DNA from: Dechloromonas sp.
Lineage (GTDB): Bacteria; Pseudomonadota; Gammaproteobacteria; Burkholderiales; Rhodocyclaceae
Assembly (NCBI GenBank): GCA_028687035.1
Contig: JAQUAX010000002.1
Location: 186,001-250,000 of the forward strand
Direction: 5' to 3'
DNA length: 64,000 bases
Under the pieces are notes generated by a model. That model saw only the letters and a program-made list of their open reading frames with translations. It had not been told where the DNA came from and searched no databases. Of this stretch, positions 54,617 through 64,000 are shown piece after piece. Each line of letters opens with the position of its first letter. The first letter of the stretch is position 1. The position numbers were made by a program, and so were the translations under genes.

Positions 54617-56380
54617 ATGGCCCAAGACGTCAAATCCCAGCTGACCGGTCTGCTCCAGCAGTCCCTGGCCAGCGTTGCCCCGACCGCCACCGACACCCCG
54701 ATCCTGCTCGAACGCCCGCGCGATCCGACGCACGGCGATTTCGCGACCAATCTCGCGATGCAGCTGGCCAAGGCGCTCAAGAAGAATCCGCGCGACATCG
54801 CTCAGCAACTGCTCAACGAACTGCCGGTTTCGGCGCTGGTCGCCAAGGCCGAAGTCGCCGGTGCCGGCTTCATCAACTTCACGCTCGACGCCGGCGCCAA
54901 GACCGCCGTCGTCAAGGCGGTGCTGGCCGAGGGCGAGAACTTCGGCCGCTCGACGCTGGGCGGCTGGCAGAAGGTGCAGGTCGAATTCGTGTCGGCCAAC
55001 CCGACCGGCCCGCTGCACGTCGGCCACGGCCGCGGCGCTGCCTACGGCGCATCGCTGTCCAGCCTGCTGACCTTCGCCGGCTGGGACGTCACCCGCGAGT
55101 ACTACGTCAATGACGCCGGCCGCCAGATGGACATCCTCGGCCTGTCGACCTGGCTGCGCTACCTGGAGCAGCACGGCGTCGCCGTGCCTTTCCCGCCCAA
55201 CGGCTACCAGGGGGACTATGTCCGCGAAATGGCGAAGCAGATCACCGCAGCGCACGGCGCCAAGTACGTGCGTCCGGCCGACGCGGTGCTCGACGGCACG
55301 CCGGGCCTGCCGGAAGCCGGACGCGCCGACGACGAGGCCAAGCAGCAGCGCGAACTGCATCTCGACGCGCTGATCGCCAAGGCCAAGACGCTGCTCGACC
55401 AGGACTGGGCCTATGTGCACCAGCATGCGCTGTCCGAACAGCTGGCCGACTGCCGCGACGATCTCGAGGAATTCGGCGTGCATTTCGACGTCTGGTTCTC
55501 CGAGAAGGCGCTCTACGACACCGGTCTGGTCGCCCGCTGCGTGGAGCTGCTCGAGCAGAAGGGGCACATCTACGTGCAGAACGGCGCCAAGTGGTTCCGC
55601 TCGACCGCCTTCGGCGACGAGAAGGATCGCGTCGTGCAGCGCGAGAACGGTCTCTTCACCTATTTCGCGTCCGACATCGCCTACCACCTGAACAAGTTCG
55701 AGCGCGGCTTCGACAAGGTCATCAACATCTGGGGCGCCGACCACCACGGCTACATCCCGCGCGTCACCGGCGCGATCAAGGCGCTCGAGCTCGACAGCGA
55801 CAAGCTGCAGGTCGCGCTGGTCCAGTTCGCGGTGCTTTACCGCAACGGCCAGAAGGCCTCGATGTCCACGCGCTCCGGCGAATTCGTCACGCTGCGCGAA
55901 CTGCGCAAGGAAGTCGGCAACGACGCCTGCCGCTTCTTCTACGCGCTGCGCAAGTCCGACCAGCACCTCGACTTCGACCTCGACCTCGCGAAGAGCCAGA
56001 CCAACGAGAACCCGGTTTATTACATCCAGTACGCGCACGCCCGCGTCTGCTCGGTGATCAATCAGTGGGGCGGCGAGCTCGCCGCGCTGGCCGATGCCGA
56101 CCAGGCGCTGCTGTCGAATCCGCGCGAACTGGCGATCGCCAACAAGCTGGCCGAATTCCGCGACGTCGTCGAGAGCGCGGCGCGCGACCTGGCACCGCAC
56201 CAGATCGCCTTCTACCTGAAGGACCTGGCCGGCGAATTCCACGGCTGGTACAACGCCGAGCGCATGTTGGTCGACGATGCCGCGCTGCGCGATGCCCGCG
56301 TCGCGCTGGCCGCCGCCGTCCGCCAGGTGATCCGCAACGGCCTGGCGATCCTCGGCGTGTCCTGCCCCGAGTCGATGTAA
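54617..56380 (+). CDS. argS: Arginyl-tRNA synthetase
   Basis: Class I aminoacyl-tRNA synthetase, 587 residues. N-terminal Add-1 domain (about 1-110), HIGH-type motif in SANPTGPLHVGHGRG, catalytic Rossmann core (IWGADHHGYIPR), and a KMSKS-equivalent in QKASMSTRSGEFVTL. The helical anticodon-binding domain carries YIQYAHARVCSV and the conserved C-terminal VRQVIRNGLAILGVSCPESM (landmark LAILGVSCPESM). Followed 9 bp later by the SPOR gene. Confidence 0.97.
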   Translation: MAQDVKSQLTGLLQQSLASVAPTATDTPILLERPRDPTHGDFATNLAMQLAKALKKNPRDIAQQLLNELPVSALVAKAEVAGAGFINFTLDAGAKTAVVKAVLAEGENFGRSTLGGWQKVQVEFVSANPTGPLHVGHGRGAAYGASLSSLLTFAGWDVTREYYVNDAGRQMDILGLSTWLRYLEQHGVAVPFPPNGYQGDYVREMAKQITAAHGAKYVRPADAVLDGTPGLPEAGRADDEAKQQRELHLDALIAKAKTLLDQDWAYVHQHALSEQLADCRDDLEEFGVHFDVWFSEKALYDTGLVARCVELLEQKGHIYVQNGAKWFRSTAFGDEKDRVVQRENGLFTYFASDIAYHLNKFERGFDKVINIWGADHHGYIPRVTGAIKALELDSDKLQVALVQFAVLYRNGQKASMSTRSGEFVTLRELRKEVGNDACRFFYALRKSDQHLDFDLDLAKSQTNENPVYYIQYAHARVCSVINQWGGELAALADADQALLSNPRELAIANKLAEFRDVVESAARDLAPHQIAFYLKDLAGEFHGWYNAERMLVDDAALRDARVALAAAVRQVIRNGLAILGVSCPESM

Positions 56381-56389
56381 GGAGAGGCG

Positions 56390-56998
56390 ATGAGCCGCGA
56401 CATGAAACCCCGCAGGAACCAGCCGCCGCGCAAGAAATCCGGCGGCGGCACGCTGGTCGGCATGTTCATCGGGCTGGTCCTCGGCGTCGGCGTCGCCGCC
56501 GGCGTCGTCTGGTACCTGAACAAATCGCCGCTGCCCTTCGTCGAGAAGGTCCAGGCGCCGCCGGCGAAGGCCGAGGCGCCGACAAGCGGCGGCAAGGTCG
56601 CGCCGGCCGAGCCGGTCGCGTTGCCGGGCAAACCGGGCGATCCGGTGCCGGAAAAGCGCTTCCAGTTCTACGACATCCTGCCCGGCAAGGCCGACGCGGT
56701 GCCTGACAAGGCCGCTGCGCCGCGCGAGGAGCCGAAGAAGGAAGAGCGCAAGGAAGAGGTCAAGGAAAGCCGGCTGCCGCTGTTCCTGCAGGCCGGTTCG
56801 TTCAGCACCGCGCACGATGCCGACAACCAGAAGGCCAAGCTCGCCTTCATGGGCTACGAGGCGGTCGTCCAGCAGGTGATGATTCAGGACAAGACCTTCT
56901 ACCGCGTCCGCGTCGGTCCCTACACCCGGCTGGACGAGTTGAACAAAGTGCGTGCCGAGCTTGCCAAATCGGGTGTCGAGGCCCAGCTATCCAAATAG
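56390..56998 (+). CDS. SPOR-domain membrane protein (FtsN-like)
   Basis: Bitopic inner-membrane protein, 202 residues. Basic cytoplasmic start (KPRRNQPPRKK), one membrane helix at about 21-42 (TLVGMFIGLVLGVGVAAGVVWYL), a Pro/Ala/Lys/Glu-rich periplasmic linker, and a C-terminal SPOR domain (about 125-202, LFLQAGSFSTAHDADNQKAKL; YRVRVGPYTRLDELNKV). SPOR domains bind septal, denuded peptidoglycan. Position after argS is conserved in betaproteobacteria. A role in division is inferred. It lies 9 bp before dsbA. Confidence 0.92.
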   Translation: MSRDMKPRRNQPPRKKSGGGTLVGMFIGLVLGVGVAAGVVWYLNKSPLPFVEKVQAPPAKAEAPTSGGKVAPAEPVALPGKPGDPVPEKRFQFYDILPGKADAVPDKAAAPREEPKKEERKEEVKESRLPLFLQAGSFSTAHDADNQKAKLAFMGYEAVVQQVMIQDKTFYRVRVGPYTRLDELNKVRAELAKSGVEAQLSK

Positions 56999-57007
56999 GA
57001 GTCCTGC

Positions 57008-57640
57008 ATGAAGTTTGACCGTCGCCATTTCATCGGCAGCGTTTTCGCGCTGGCCGCCCTGTCCACCGCACCCGCCTTCGCGCAGACCGCCGGCCGGGAC
57101 TACACCGCCATCGTTCCGCCCCAGCCTTCCGAAGAGGCGGGCAAGATCGAGGTGCTCGAGTTCTTCAGCTACGGCTGCCCGCATTGCGCGGACTTCAACC
57201 CGCTGCTGTCGGCCTGGGCCGCCAAACTGCCGGCCGACGTGGTGCTGAAGAAGGTGCCGGTGACCTTCGGGCGCGCCGCCTGGGCCAACATTGCCCGCCT
57301 GTTCTACACGCTGGAGATTCTCGGCGAATCGGCCCGTCTGGAAGGCGACGTCTTCCGCGCCATCCACAGCGAGCGCGTCAACCTGTTCGACGAAAAGACG
57401 CTGAACGAATGGATCGCCAAAAAGGGCGTCGATACGAAGAGGTTCGCCGACACCTTCTCGTCGTTCGGCGTGCAGAGCCGCGTCCGCCGCGCCGACCAGA
57501 TGGCGCAGGCCTACAAGATCACCGGTGTGCCGGCGCTCGCCGTCGATGGCAAGTACCTGGTCGGCGGCAAGGATTTCGGCGAAGCGCTGGCCATCACCGA
57601 CAAGCTGATCGCCAGGGCGCGTGCCGAGCGCAAGAAGTAA
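57008..57640 (+). CDS. dsbA: Thiol:disulfide interchange protein DsbA
   Basis: Periplasmic dithiol oxidase, 210 residues. The signal peptide (about 1-25) ends AFAQ and contains RRHF near the start. Active site CPHC in FFSYGCPHCADF; the cis-proline lies in ITGVPALAVDGKY. The helical insert is as in the family. It supplies disulfide bonds to exported proteins such as type II secretion substrates and pilins. A ribosome site (AGGAG) precedes the ATG. Immediately followed by a TTG-start dehydrogenase gene. Confidence 0.95.
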   Translation: MKFDRRHFIGSVFALAALSTAPAFAQTAGRDYTAIVPPQPSEEAGKIEVLEFFSYGCPHCADFNPLLSAWAAKLPADVVLKKVPVTFGRAAWANIARLFYTLEILGESARLEGDVFRAIHSERVNLFDEKTLNEWIAKKGVDTKRFADTFSSFGVQSRVRRADQMAQAYKITGVPALAVDGKYLVGGKDFGEALAITDKLIARARAERKK

Positions 57641-58414
57641 TTGACACAGAAAGTCTTCATCACGGGCGCCTCGTCGGGTATCGGCGAGGCGCTCGCCGTT
57701 TGGTACGCCGCGCAGGGTGCCCGCCTCGGCCTGGCGGCCCGGCGCGGCGACGCGCTGGCAGCGCTGAACGAGCGACTGGGCGGCGGTCACGCCTGCTATC
57801 CGCTGGACGTCGCCGACGCGCCGGCGCTGCATGCTGCGGCGGCCGATTTCGTCGCCCGTTTCGGTGCGCCGGACATCGTGATCGCCAGCGCCGGCGTGTC
57901 GGCCGGCACGCTGACCGAGTGCGAGGAAGACCTCGCGGTATTCCGACGCATCATGGACATCAACGTTTACGGCATGGCGGCGACCTTCGCGCCCTTCATT
58001 CCGGCGATGCGCGCCGCGTCCGGCGAGCGCCGGCTGGTCGGCATCGCGTCGGTCGCCGGCATCCGCGGCCTGCCCGGCGCCGAAGCCTATTCGGCGTCGA
58101 AGGCGGCGGCGATCGCCTACCTCGAGAGCCTGCGTCTGGAAATGCGGACGCACGGAATCCGGGTCGTCACCATCGCGCCCGGCTACATCGAGACGCCGAT
58201 GACCGCGGTGAACCCCTACAGGATGCCTTTTTTGCAGCCGGTCGACCGCGCCGCCGAGCGCTTCGCCGCGGCGATCGCCCGCGGCGCGAGCTACACCGTT
58301 ATTCCGTGGCCGATGGGCATCGCCGCCAAACTGCTGCGCCTGCTGCCCAACGCGCTGTACGACCGGCTGTTCGCCGGCGCGCCGCGCAAGCCGCGCGGCC
58401 TCGCGCTGCGCTGA
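57641..58414 (+). CDS. Short-chain dehydrogenase/reductase
   Basis: NAD(P)-dependent oxidoreductase of the SDR family, 257 residues, substrate unknown. Cofactor motif TGASSGIG (about 9-16), NAG-equivalent ASAGVS (about 87-92), catalytic Ser in GIASVAGIRG and the YSASK motif (about 149-153). The last 40 residues (GIAAKLLRLLPNALYDRLFAG) may form a membrane-associated helix. The start is TTG directly after the dsbA stop TAA; no ATG gives an intact cofactor motif. Probably in the argS-SPOR-dsbA transcript. Confidence 0.92.
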   Translation: MTQKVFITGASSGIGEALAVWYAAQGARLGLAARRGDALAALNERLGGGHACYPLDVADAPALHAAAADFVARFGAPDIVIASAGVSAGTLTECEEDLAVFRRIMDINVYGMAATFAPFIPAMRAASGERRLVGIASVAGIRGLPGAEAYSASKAAAIAYLESLRLEMRTHGIRVVTIAPGYIETPMTAVNPYRMPFLQPVDRAAERFAAAIARGASYTVIPWPMGIAAKLLRLLPNALYDRLFAGAPRKPRGLALR

Positions 58415-58420
58415 GCCCGT

Positions 58421-58618
58421 TCAGTGCAGCGCGTGCGGCAGCAGGGCGGCCGGCTCGGTTTCGCCGAGGCCGCTGGTCTCCGTGAACCAGCCCTGCAGCG
58501 GACACTGGCGATCCGCCGGACAGTCGTGTTCGCGGGCGCATTCGACCTGGGTTTCGTCGGTCAGCACCATCTCATGCACCGCCTCGCAGCGGGCGATCGG
58601 TCCGTCGAATATGGACAT
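58421..58618 (-). CDS. Small cysteine-rich cytosolic protein
   Basis: 65-residue protein without a signal peptide. It has four cysteines (C11, C28, C34, C40), the last three in CAREHDCPADRQCPL, a spacing that could hold a metal or cluster. Start ARCEAVHEMVLTDETQVE. A strong ribosome site (AGGAGGAG) lies 6 bp before the ATG at 58618, and a TATAGT -10-like element lies at 58657-58652, which supports a real gene. It converges with the dehydrogenase gene (6-bp gap) and diverges from thiS. I do not know its function. Confidence 0.75.
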   Translation of the reverse strand: MSIFDGPIARCEAVHEMVLTDETQVECAREHDCPADRQCPLQGWFTETSGLGETEPAALLPHALH

Positions 58619-58708
58619 GGCCACTCCTCCTTTTGTGCGACACCTGTCTTCACTATAGGCGCTGGCAGGAAAAAAGCCGCGGCCTGCCGCGCCGGCGGAA
58701 CGGCTTGC

Positions 58709-58714
58709 TAAAAT
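58709..58714 (+). promoter_or_regulatory. -10-like TAAAAT directly before thiS
   Basis: TAAAAT ends 6 bp before the thiS ATG at 58721 and there is no ribosome site, so the transcript may be leaderless. No clear -35. The 102-bp gap holds no recognisable TPP riboswitch. Confidence 0.35.
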
Positions 58715-58720
58715 AGCCCG

Positions 58721-58924
58721 ATGCTCCAAATCAAGATCAATGGCGAAACCCGCCAATTTCCCGAACCGCTGACCGTCGCCGGCCTGGTCGAATCGCTCGG
58801 CTACGCCGGCAAGCGCATCGCCGTCGAGCGGAACGGCGAGATCGTCCCGAAGAGCCGGCACGCGGAAACCGCGGTGGACTCGGGCGACCAGTTCGAAATC
58901 GTCGTCGCCGTCGGCGGCGGCTAA
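58721..58924 (+). CDS. thiS: Sulfur carrier protein ThiS
   Basis: Ubiquitin-fold sulfur carrier for thiazole synthesis, 67 residues. It ends in the required Gly-Gly (here GGG after VVAV) that becomes a thiocarboxylate. Other landmarks are [19 protein letters not shown] and [11 protein letters not shown]. Followed 14 bp later by thiG, its partner. It lies on the opposite side of the window from thiD/thiE. Confidence 0.95.
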   Translation: MLQIKINGETRQFPEPLTVAGLVESLGYAGKRIAVERNGEIVPKSRHAETAVDSGDQFEIVVAVGGG

Positions 58925-58938
58925 TCCGGAGAACACCC

Positions 58939-59721
58939 ATGCATCAACTGACCATCGCCGGCAAGGCGTACCGGTCCCGTCTGCTGGTCGGCACCGGCAA
59001 GTACAAGGACTTTGCCGAGACCCGCGCCGCGATCGACGCGTCCGGCGCCGAGATCGTCACCGTCGCAGTGCGCCGCGTGAACATCGGCCAGGACGCCGGC
59101 CAGCCCAACCTGCTCGATTTCCTGCCGCCCGCGCAATTCACGATTCTGCCCAACACCGCCGGCTGCTACACGGCCGACGACGCGGTGCGCACGCTGCGCC
59201 TGGCGCGCGAGCTGCTCGACGGCCATCCGCTGTGCAAGCTCGAAGTGCTCGGCGACCCGAAGAGCCTGTTTCCGAACATGCCGGAAACCCTGAAGGCGGC
59301 CGAAACGCTGGTCAAGGACGGCTTCGAGGTCATGGTCTACTGCTCGGACGACCCGATCCAGGCGAAGATGCTGGAAGACATCGGCTGCGCCGCGGTGATG
59401 CCGCTGGCCTCGCTGATCGGCTCCGGCATGGGCATCCTGAATCCGTGGAACCTGCGCCTGATCATCGACAACGCCAAGGTGCCGGTGATCGTCGATGCCG
59501 GCGTCGGCACCGCGTCGGACGCGACGATCGCGATGGAACTCGGCTGCGACGGCGTGCTGATGAACACCGCGATCGCCCACGCCAAAGATCCGGTGCTGAT
59601 GGCCAGCGCCATGAAGAAGGGCGTCGAGGCCGGCCGCGAGGCCTTCCTGGCCGGCCGCATGCCGCGCAAGCTGTACTCGGCCGACCCGTCGTCGCCGACT
59701 TCCGGGCTGATCGGCTCATGA
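58939..59721 (+). CDS. thiG: Thiazole synthase
   Basis: Makes the thiazole phosphate of thiamine from deoxyxylulose phosphate, dehydroglycine and ThiS thiocarboxylate; 260 residues, TIM barrel. The Schiff-base lysine is about K100 in LCKLEVLGD. Other landmarks are [10 protein letters not shown] at the start, [13 protein letters not shown] and [20 protein letters not shown] (landmark [10 protein letters not shown]). The stop overlaps the trmB start by 4 bp. Confidence 0.97.
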   Translation: MHQLTIAGKAYRSRLLVGTGKYKDFAETRAAIDASGAEIVTVAVRRVNIGQDAGQPNLLDFLPPAQFTILPNTAGCYTADDAVRTLRLARELLDGHPLCKLEVLGDPKSLFPNMPETLKAAETLVKDGFEVMVYCSDDPIQAKMLEDIGCAAVMPLASLIGSGMGILNPWNLRLIIDNAKVPVIVDAGVGTASDATIAMELGCDGVLMNTAIAHAKDPVLMASAMKKGVEAGREAFLAGRMPRKLYSADPSSPTSGLIGS

Positions 59722-60506
59722 CCGGCGCGCCGCTGATCCATCCCGCCGCCGAAGGCGACGAGGGCGAATACACCGCCGGCCGCCATGGCCACATCAAGAG
59801 CTTCGTGCGCCGCGCCGGCCGCATGTCGGAAGCGCAGCAGCGCTATCTCGACGAGATGATGCCGAAGATCGGCATTCCCTACCGGCCGGAGCCGATCGAC
59901 CTGGCCGCGGTGTACGGCCGGAATGCGCCGAAAATCCTCGAGATCGGCTGCGGCATGGGCGAGACGACGGCCCGGATCGCCGAAGCCCATCCGGAGAACG
60001 ACTACTTCGGGCTGGAAGTCCATGTCCCCGGCGTCGGCGCGCTGTGCAAGCTGATTGCCGAGAAGCATCTGGCCAACCTGCGCATCGGCAACCACGACGC
60101 CGTCGAGATCGTCCGCGACATGCTGCCGGAGGCCTCGCTGGACGGCATTCACATCTTCTTCCCGGACCCGTGGCACAAGACCCGGCACAAGAAGCGCCGG
60201 CTGATCCAGCCGCCTTTCGTCGCGCTGCTCGCGTCGCGCCTGAAACCCGGCGGCTACATCCACTGCGCGACCGACTGGGAAAACTACGCGCTGCAGATGC
60301 TCGAGGTCCTGGGCGGCGAGCCCGGCCTGGAAAACAGCGTCGCCAACCCGTCGACCGCGGAACTCGCCGCGGCGCTCGAAGCCGATTCCGCCGCCGGCCT
60401 GGCCGGCTTCGCGCCGCGCCCCGACTACCGGCCGCTGACCAAGTTCGAGAACCGCGGCCTGCGGCTCGGCCACGGCGTCTGGGATCTCGTTTTCAGGAAA
60501 CGTTGA
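59718..60506 (+). CDS. trmB: tRNA (guanine-N7)-methyltransferase
   Basis: SAM-dependent enzyme that makes m7G46 in tRNA; 262 residues. Landmarks: [13 protein letters not shown] near the start, SAM loop [23 protein letters not shown], and the substrate loop [17 protein letters not shown]-terminal [17 protein letters not shown] is conserved. The ATG at 59718 overlaps thiG; the thiS-thiG-trmB order is common in this lineage. Confidence 0.96.
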   Translation: MTGAPLIHPAAEGDEGEYTAGRHGHIKSFVRRAGRMSEAQQRYLDEMMPKIGIPYRPEPIDLAAVYGRNAPKILEIGCGMGETTARIAEAHPENDYFGLEVHVPGVGALCKLIAEKHLANLRIGNHDAVEIVRDMLPEASLDGIHIFFPDPWHKTRHKKRRLIQPPFVALLASRLKPGGYIHCATDWENYALQMLEVLGGEPGLENSVANPSTAELAAALEADSAAGLAGFAPRPDYRPLTKFENRGLRLGHGVWDLVFRKR

Positions 60507-60508
60507 CC

Positions 60509-61456
60509 ATGTGGTTCAAGAATCTTCAAATCTACCGACTGTCGGCGCCGTGGGCGATCGACCTGGCCAAGCTGGACGAACAGCTGGCGCGCGGCGAATT
60601 CACGCGCTGCCCGTCCAACCAGCCGATGTCGCGCGGCTGGGTGTCGCCGCGCCAGGACGGCGCGCTGGTCTATGCGTCCGACCGTCAGTGGCTGATCGCG
60701 CTGGCCATCGAACAGCGCCTGCTGCCGTCGTCGGTGGTCAATGAGACGGCGCAGGAACGTGCCGAGCAGATCGCGGACCAGCAGGGCTACGCGCCGGGCC
60801 GCAAGCAGATGAAGGAAATCCGCGAGCGCGTCACCGAGGAACTGATGCCGCGCGCCTTCACCCGCAAGCGCAAGACCTTCGTGTGGATCGACCCGCAGAA
60901 CGGCTGGTTCTGCGTCGATGCCGGCAGTCAGGCCAAGGCCGAGGAAGTCATCGAGCACCTGCGCAACTGCCTCGACGACTTCCCGCTGAAGGCGCTGCAT
61001 ACCCAGCGCTCGCCGCAGTCGGCGATGGCCGACTGGCTGGCCGGCGGCGAGGCCCCGGCCGGCTTCACGATCGACCGCGACTGCGAGCTGAAGGCGGTCG
61101 GCGAGGAAAAGGCGGCGGTGCGCTACGTCCGCCATCCGCTCGGCGACGAGGTCGGCGGCGAGATCAAGTCGCACCTGGCGGCCGGCAAGTTGCCGACCCG
61201 GCTGGCGCTGACCTGGGACGAGCGGATCTCCTTCGTGCTGACCGAGAAGCTGGAGATCAAGCGACTGACCTTCCTCGACCTGCTGAAGGAAGAGGCCGAG
61301 ATGAGCGCCGAGCATGCCGACGAGCAGTTCGATGCCGATTTCGCGCTGATGACCGGCGAACTGGCGCGCTTCCTGCCGCAGCTGGTCGAGGCGCTGGGCG
61401 GCGAGCAGGCCGAGGCGGCCCCCGTCGACGGCAGCGTGCCGCCGTGGGAAGCCTGA
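60509..61456 (+). CDS. rdgC: Recombination-associated protein RdgC
   Basis: Ring-shaped double-stranded DNA-binding protein that limits RecA action, cytosolic, 315 residues. Landmarks: MWFKNLQIYRLSAPW, NQPMSRGWVSPR, EELMPRAFTRKRKTFVWIDP and RLALTWDERISFVL. Family length matches. It starts 2 bp after trmB and its 3' end overlaps the next gene by 13 bp. Confidence 0.96.
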   Translation: MWFKNLQIYRLSAPWAIDLAKLDEQLARGEFTRCPSNQPMSRGWVSPRQDGALVYASDRQWLIALAIEQRLLPSSVVNETAQERAEQIADQQGYAPGRKQMKEIRERVTEELMPRAFTRKRKTFVWIDPQNGWFCVDAGSQAKAEEVIEHLRNCLDDFPLKALHTQRSPQSAMADWLAGGEAPAGFTIDRDCELKAVGEEKAAVRYVRHPLGDEVGGEIKSHLAAGKLPTRLALTWDERISFVLTEKLEIKRLTFLDLLKEEAEMSAEHADEQFDADFALMTGELARFLPQLVEALGGEQAEAAPVDGSVPPWEA

Positions 61457-61839
61457 AGCCCGGCGCCCTCTGTCCCTGCGGCAGCGGCCGCAGCTACGCG
61501 GCCTGCTGCGGTCCACTGCACGCCGGCAGCGAAAACGCGGCCACCGCCGAAGCGCTGATGCGTTCCCGCTACGCGGCCTTCGTGCTGCAACTCGGGGATT
61601 ACCTGCTGGCCACCTGGCACCCGTCGACGCGGCCGTCCGAACTGGATCTCGCCGCCGATCCGGCCAAATGGCTGGGGCTCGAGGTCCGGCGCCACGTCGT
61701 CGGGGACGCGTCGCATGCGACGGTCGAATTCGTCGCCCGCTACCGGGTTGCCGGGCGCGGCCACCGCTTGCACGAAATCAGTCGTTTCGTCAGAGAAGAC
61801 GGCCGATGGCTGTATATTGACGGCGTGATCGATGACTGA
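61444..61839 (+). CDS. YchJ-family SEC-C motif protein
   Basis: UPF0225/YchJ-like protein of 131 residues. N-terminal SEC-C zinc motif CPCGSGRSYAACCG, then ALMRSRYAAFVLQLGDYLLATWHPSTRP (landmark MRSRYAAF) and VEFVARYRVAGRGHRLHEISRFVRE. Unlike E. coli YchJ it lacks the second SEC-C motif at the C-terminus and ends WLYIDGVIDD. The only fitting start is GTG at 61444 inside rdgC. Function unknown; SEC-C motifs bind zinc. Confidence 0.85.
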   Translation: MGSLKPGALCPCGSGRSYAACCGPLHAGSENAATAEALMRSRYAAFVLQLGDYLLATWHPSTRPSELDLAADPAKWLGLEVRRHVVGDASHATVEFVARYRVAGRGHRLHEISRFVREDGRWLYIDGVIDD

Positions 61840-61844
61840 TTTCC

Positions 61845-64000
<2,156 letters not shown>

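Noticed and set aside
58619-58720. Possible TPP riboswitch before thiS
   Set aside because: The 102-bp gap has no conserved TPP aptamer segments that I can recognise; the same holds for 4750-4903 before thiD.

Overview
The window looks like a chromosome segment of a high-GC, Gram-negative betaproteobacterium, most likely Rhodocyclales (Dechloromonas/Azospira/Azonexus-like). The reasons are the strong G/C third-position bias, many 4-bp ATGA/GTGA gene overlaps, a Pil-Chp twitching-motility array, a full gsp operon in C-to-N order, a cytochrome c5-like protein and many two-component proteins. This placement is inferred from gene content only. I see no rRNA, tRNA, CRISPR, insertion sequence, integrase or phage gene, so this is ordinary chromosome and not an island. 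No gap between genes exceeds 300 bp; the longest (43126-43383) holds a cytochrome promoter, a terminator and a candidate small RNA.

Layout. 1-4749 (minus): thiD-thiE-hemL-sugE-sulP, a tightly overlapping set for thiamine, tetrapyrrole precursor and transport; sulP runs off the left edge. 4904-13763 (plus): pilG-pilH-pilI-pilJ-chpA, the chemosensory system that controls type IV pili. 13802-15208 (minus): a photolyase. 15301-19661 (minus): a phytase-like esterase lipoprotein and a Tat-exported PhoX phosphatase with a candidate Pho box. 19741-30134 (minus): gspC-D-E-F-G-H-I-J-K-L-M-N, type II secretion, with almost every junction overlapping. 30261-33942 (plus): yqgE-ruvX-pyrR-pyrB-pyrC', where the dihydroorotase-like partner has lost its metal ligands. 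34096: a ComEA-like DNA-binding protein. 34405-36720 (minus): yggS-proC-yggT-yggU.

36777-42553 (plus): pilT and pilU, a DUF4197 protein, a small unknown protein, Rep helicase and a small secreted Ala/Lys/Pro-rich protein. 42682-43125 (minus): cytochrome c5-like. 43384-47577 (plus): cinA/pncC, then a FIST-domain sensor overlapping a hybrid histidine kinase. 47585-52385 (minus): a SWIM-SNF2 helicase and ubiB. 52554-58414 (plus): diguanylate cyclase, UDG-superfamily glycosylase, argS, a SPOR protein, dsbA and a short-chain dehydrogenase. 58421-58618 (minus): a 65-residue Cys-rich protein. 58721-64000 (plus): thiS-thiG-trmB-rdgC-ychJ-like, then a periplasmic-sensor hybrid kinase cut by the right edge.

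How the parts fit. The Pil-Chp array and the retraction ATPases PilT/PilU lie 23 kb apart and serve the same machine. The type II secretion operon probably exports enzymes to the outside and must borrow a prepilin peptidase encoded elsewhere, since no gspO is present. PhoX and the phytase-like protein suggest organic-phosphate scavenging. The most interesting items are a minus-strand Rho-independent terminator at 43185-43211 with no minus-strand gene upstream for over 4 kb (a candidate C-rich small RNA), a Pho-box-like direct repeat before phoX, a pseudo-dihydroorotase paired with pyrB, a homogenised Glu-Pro repeat in ChpA, and three genes (cinA, thiS, yqgE) with a -10 element 6-7 bp before the start codon, as in leaderless transcripts.
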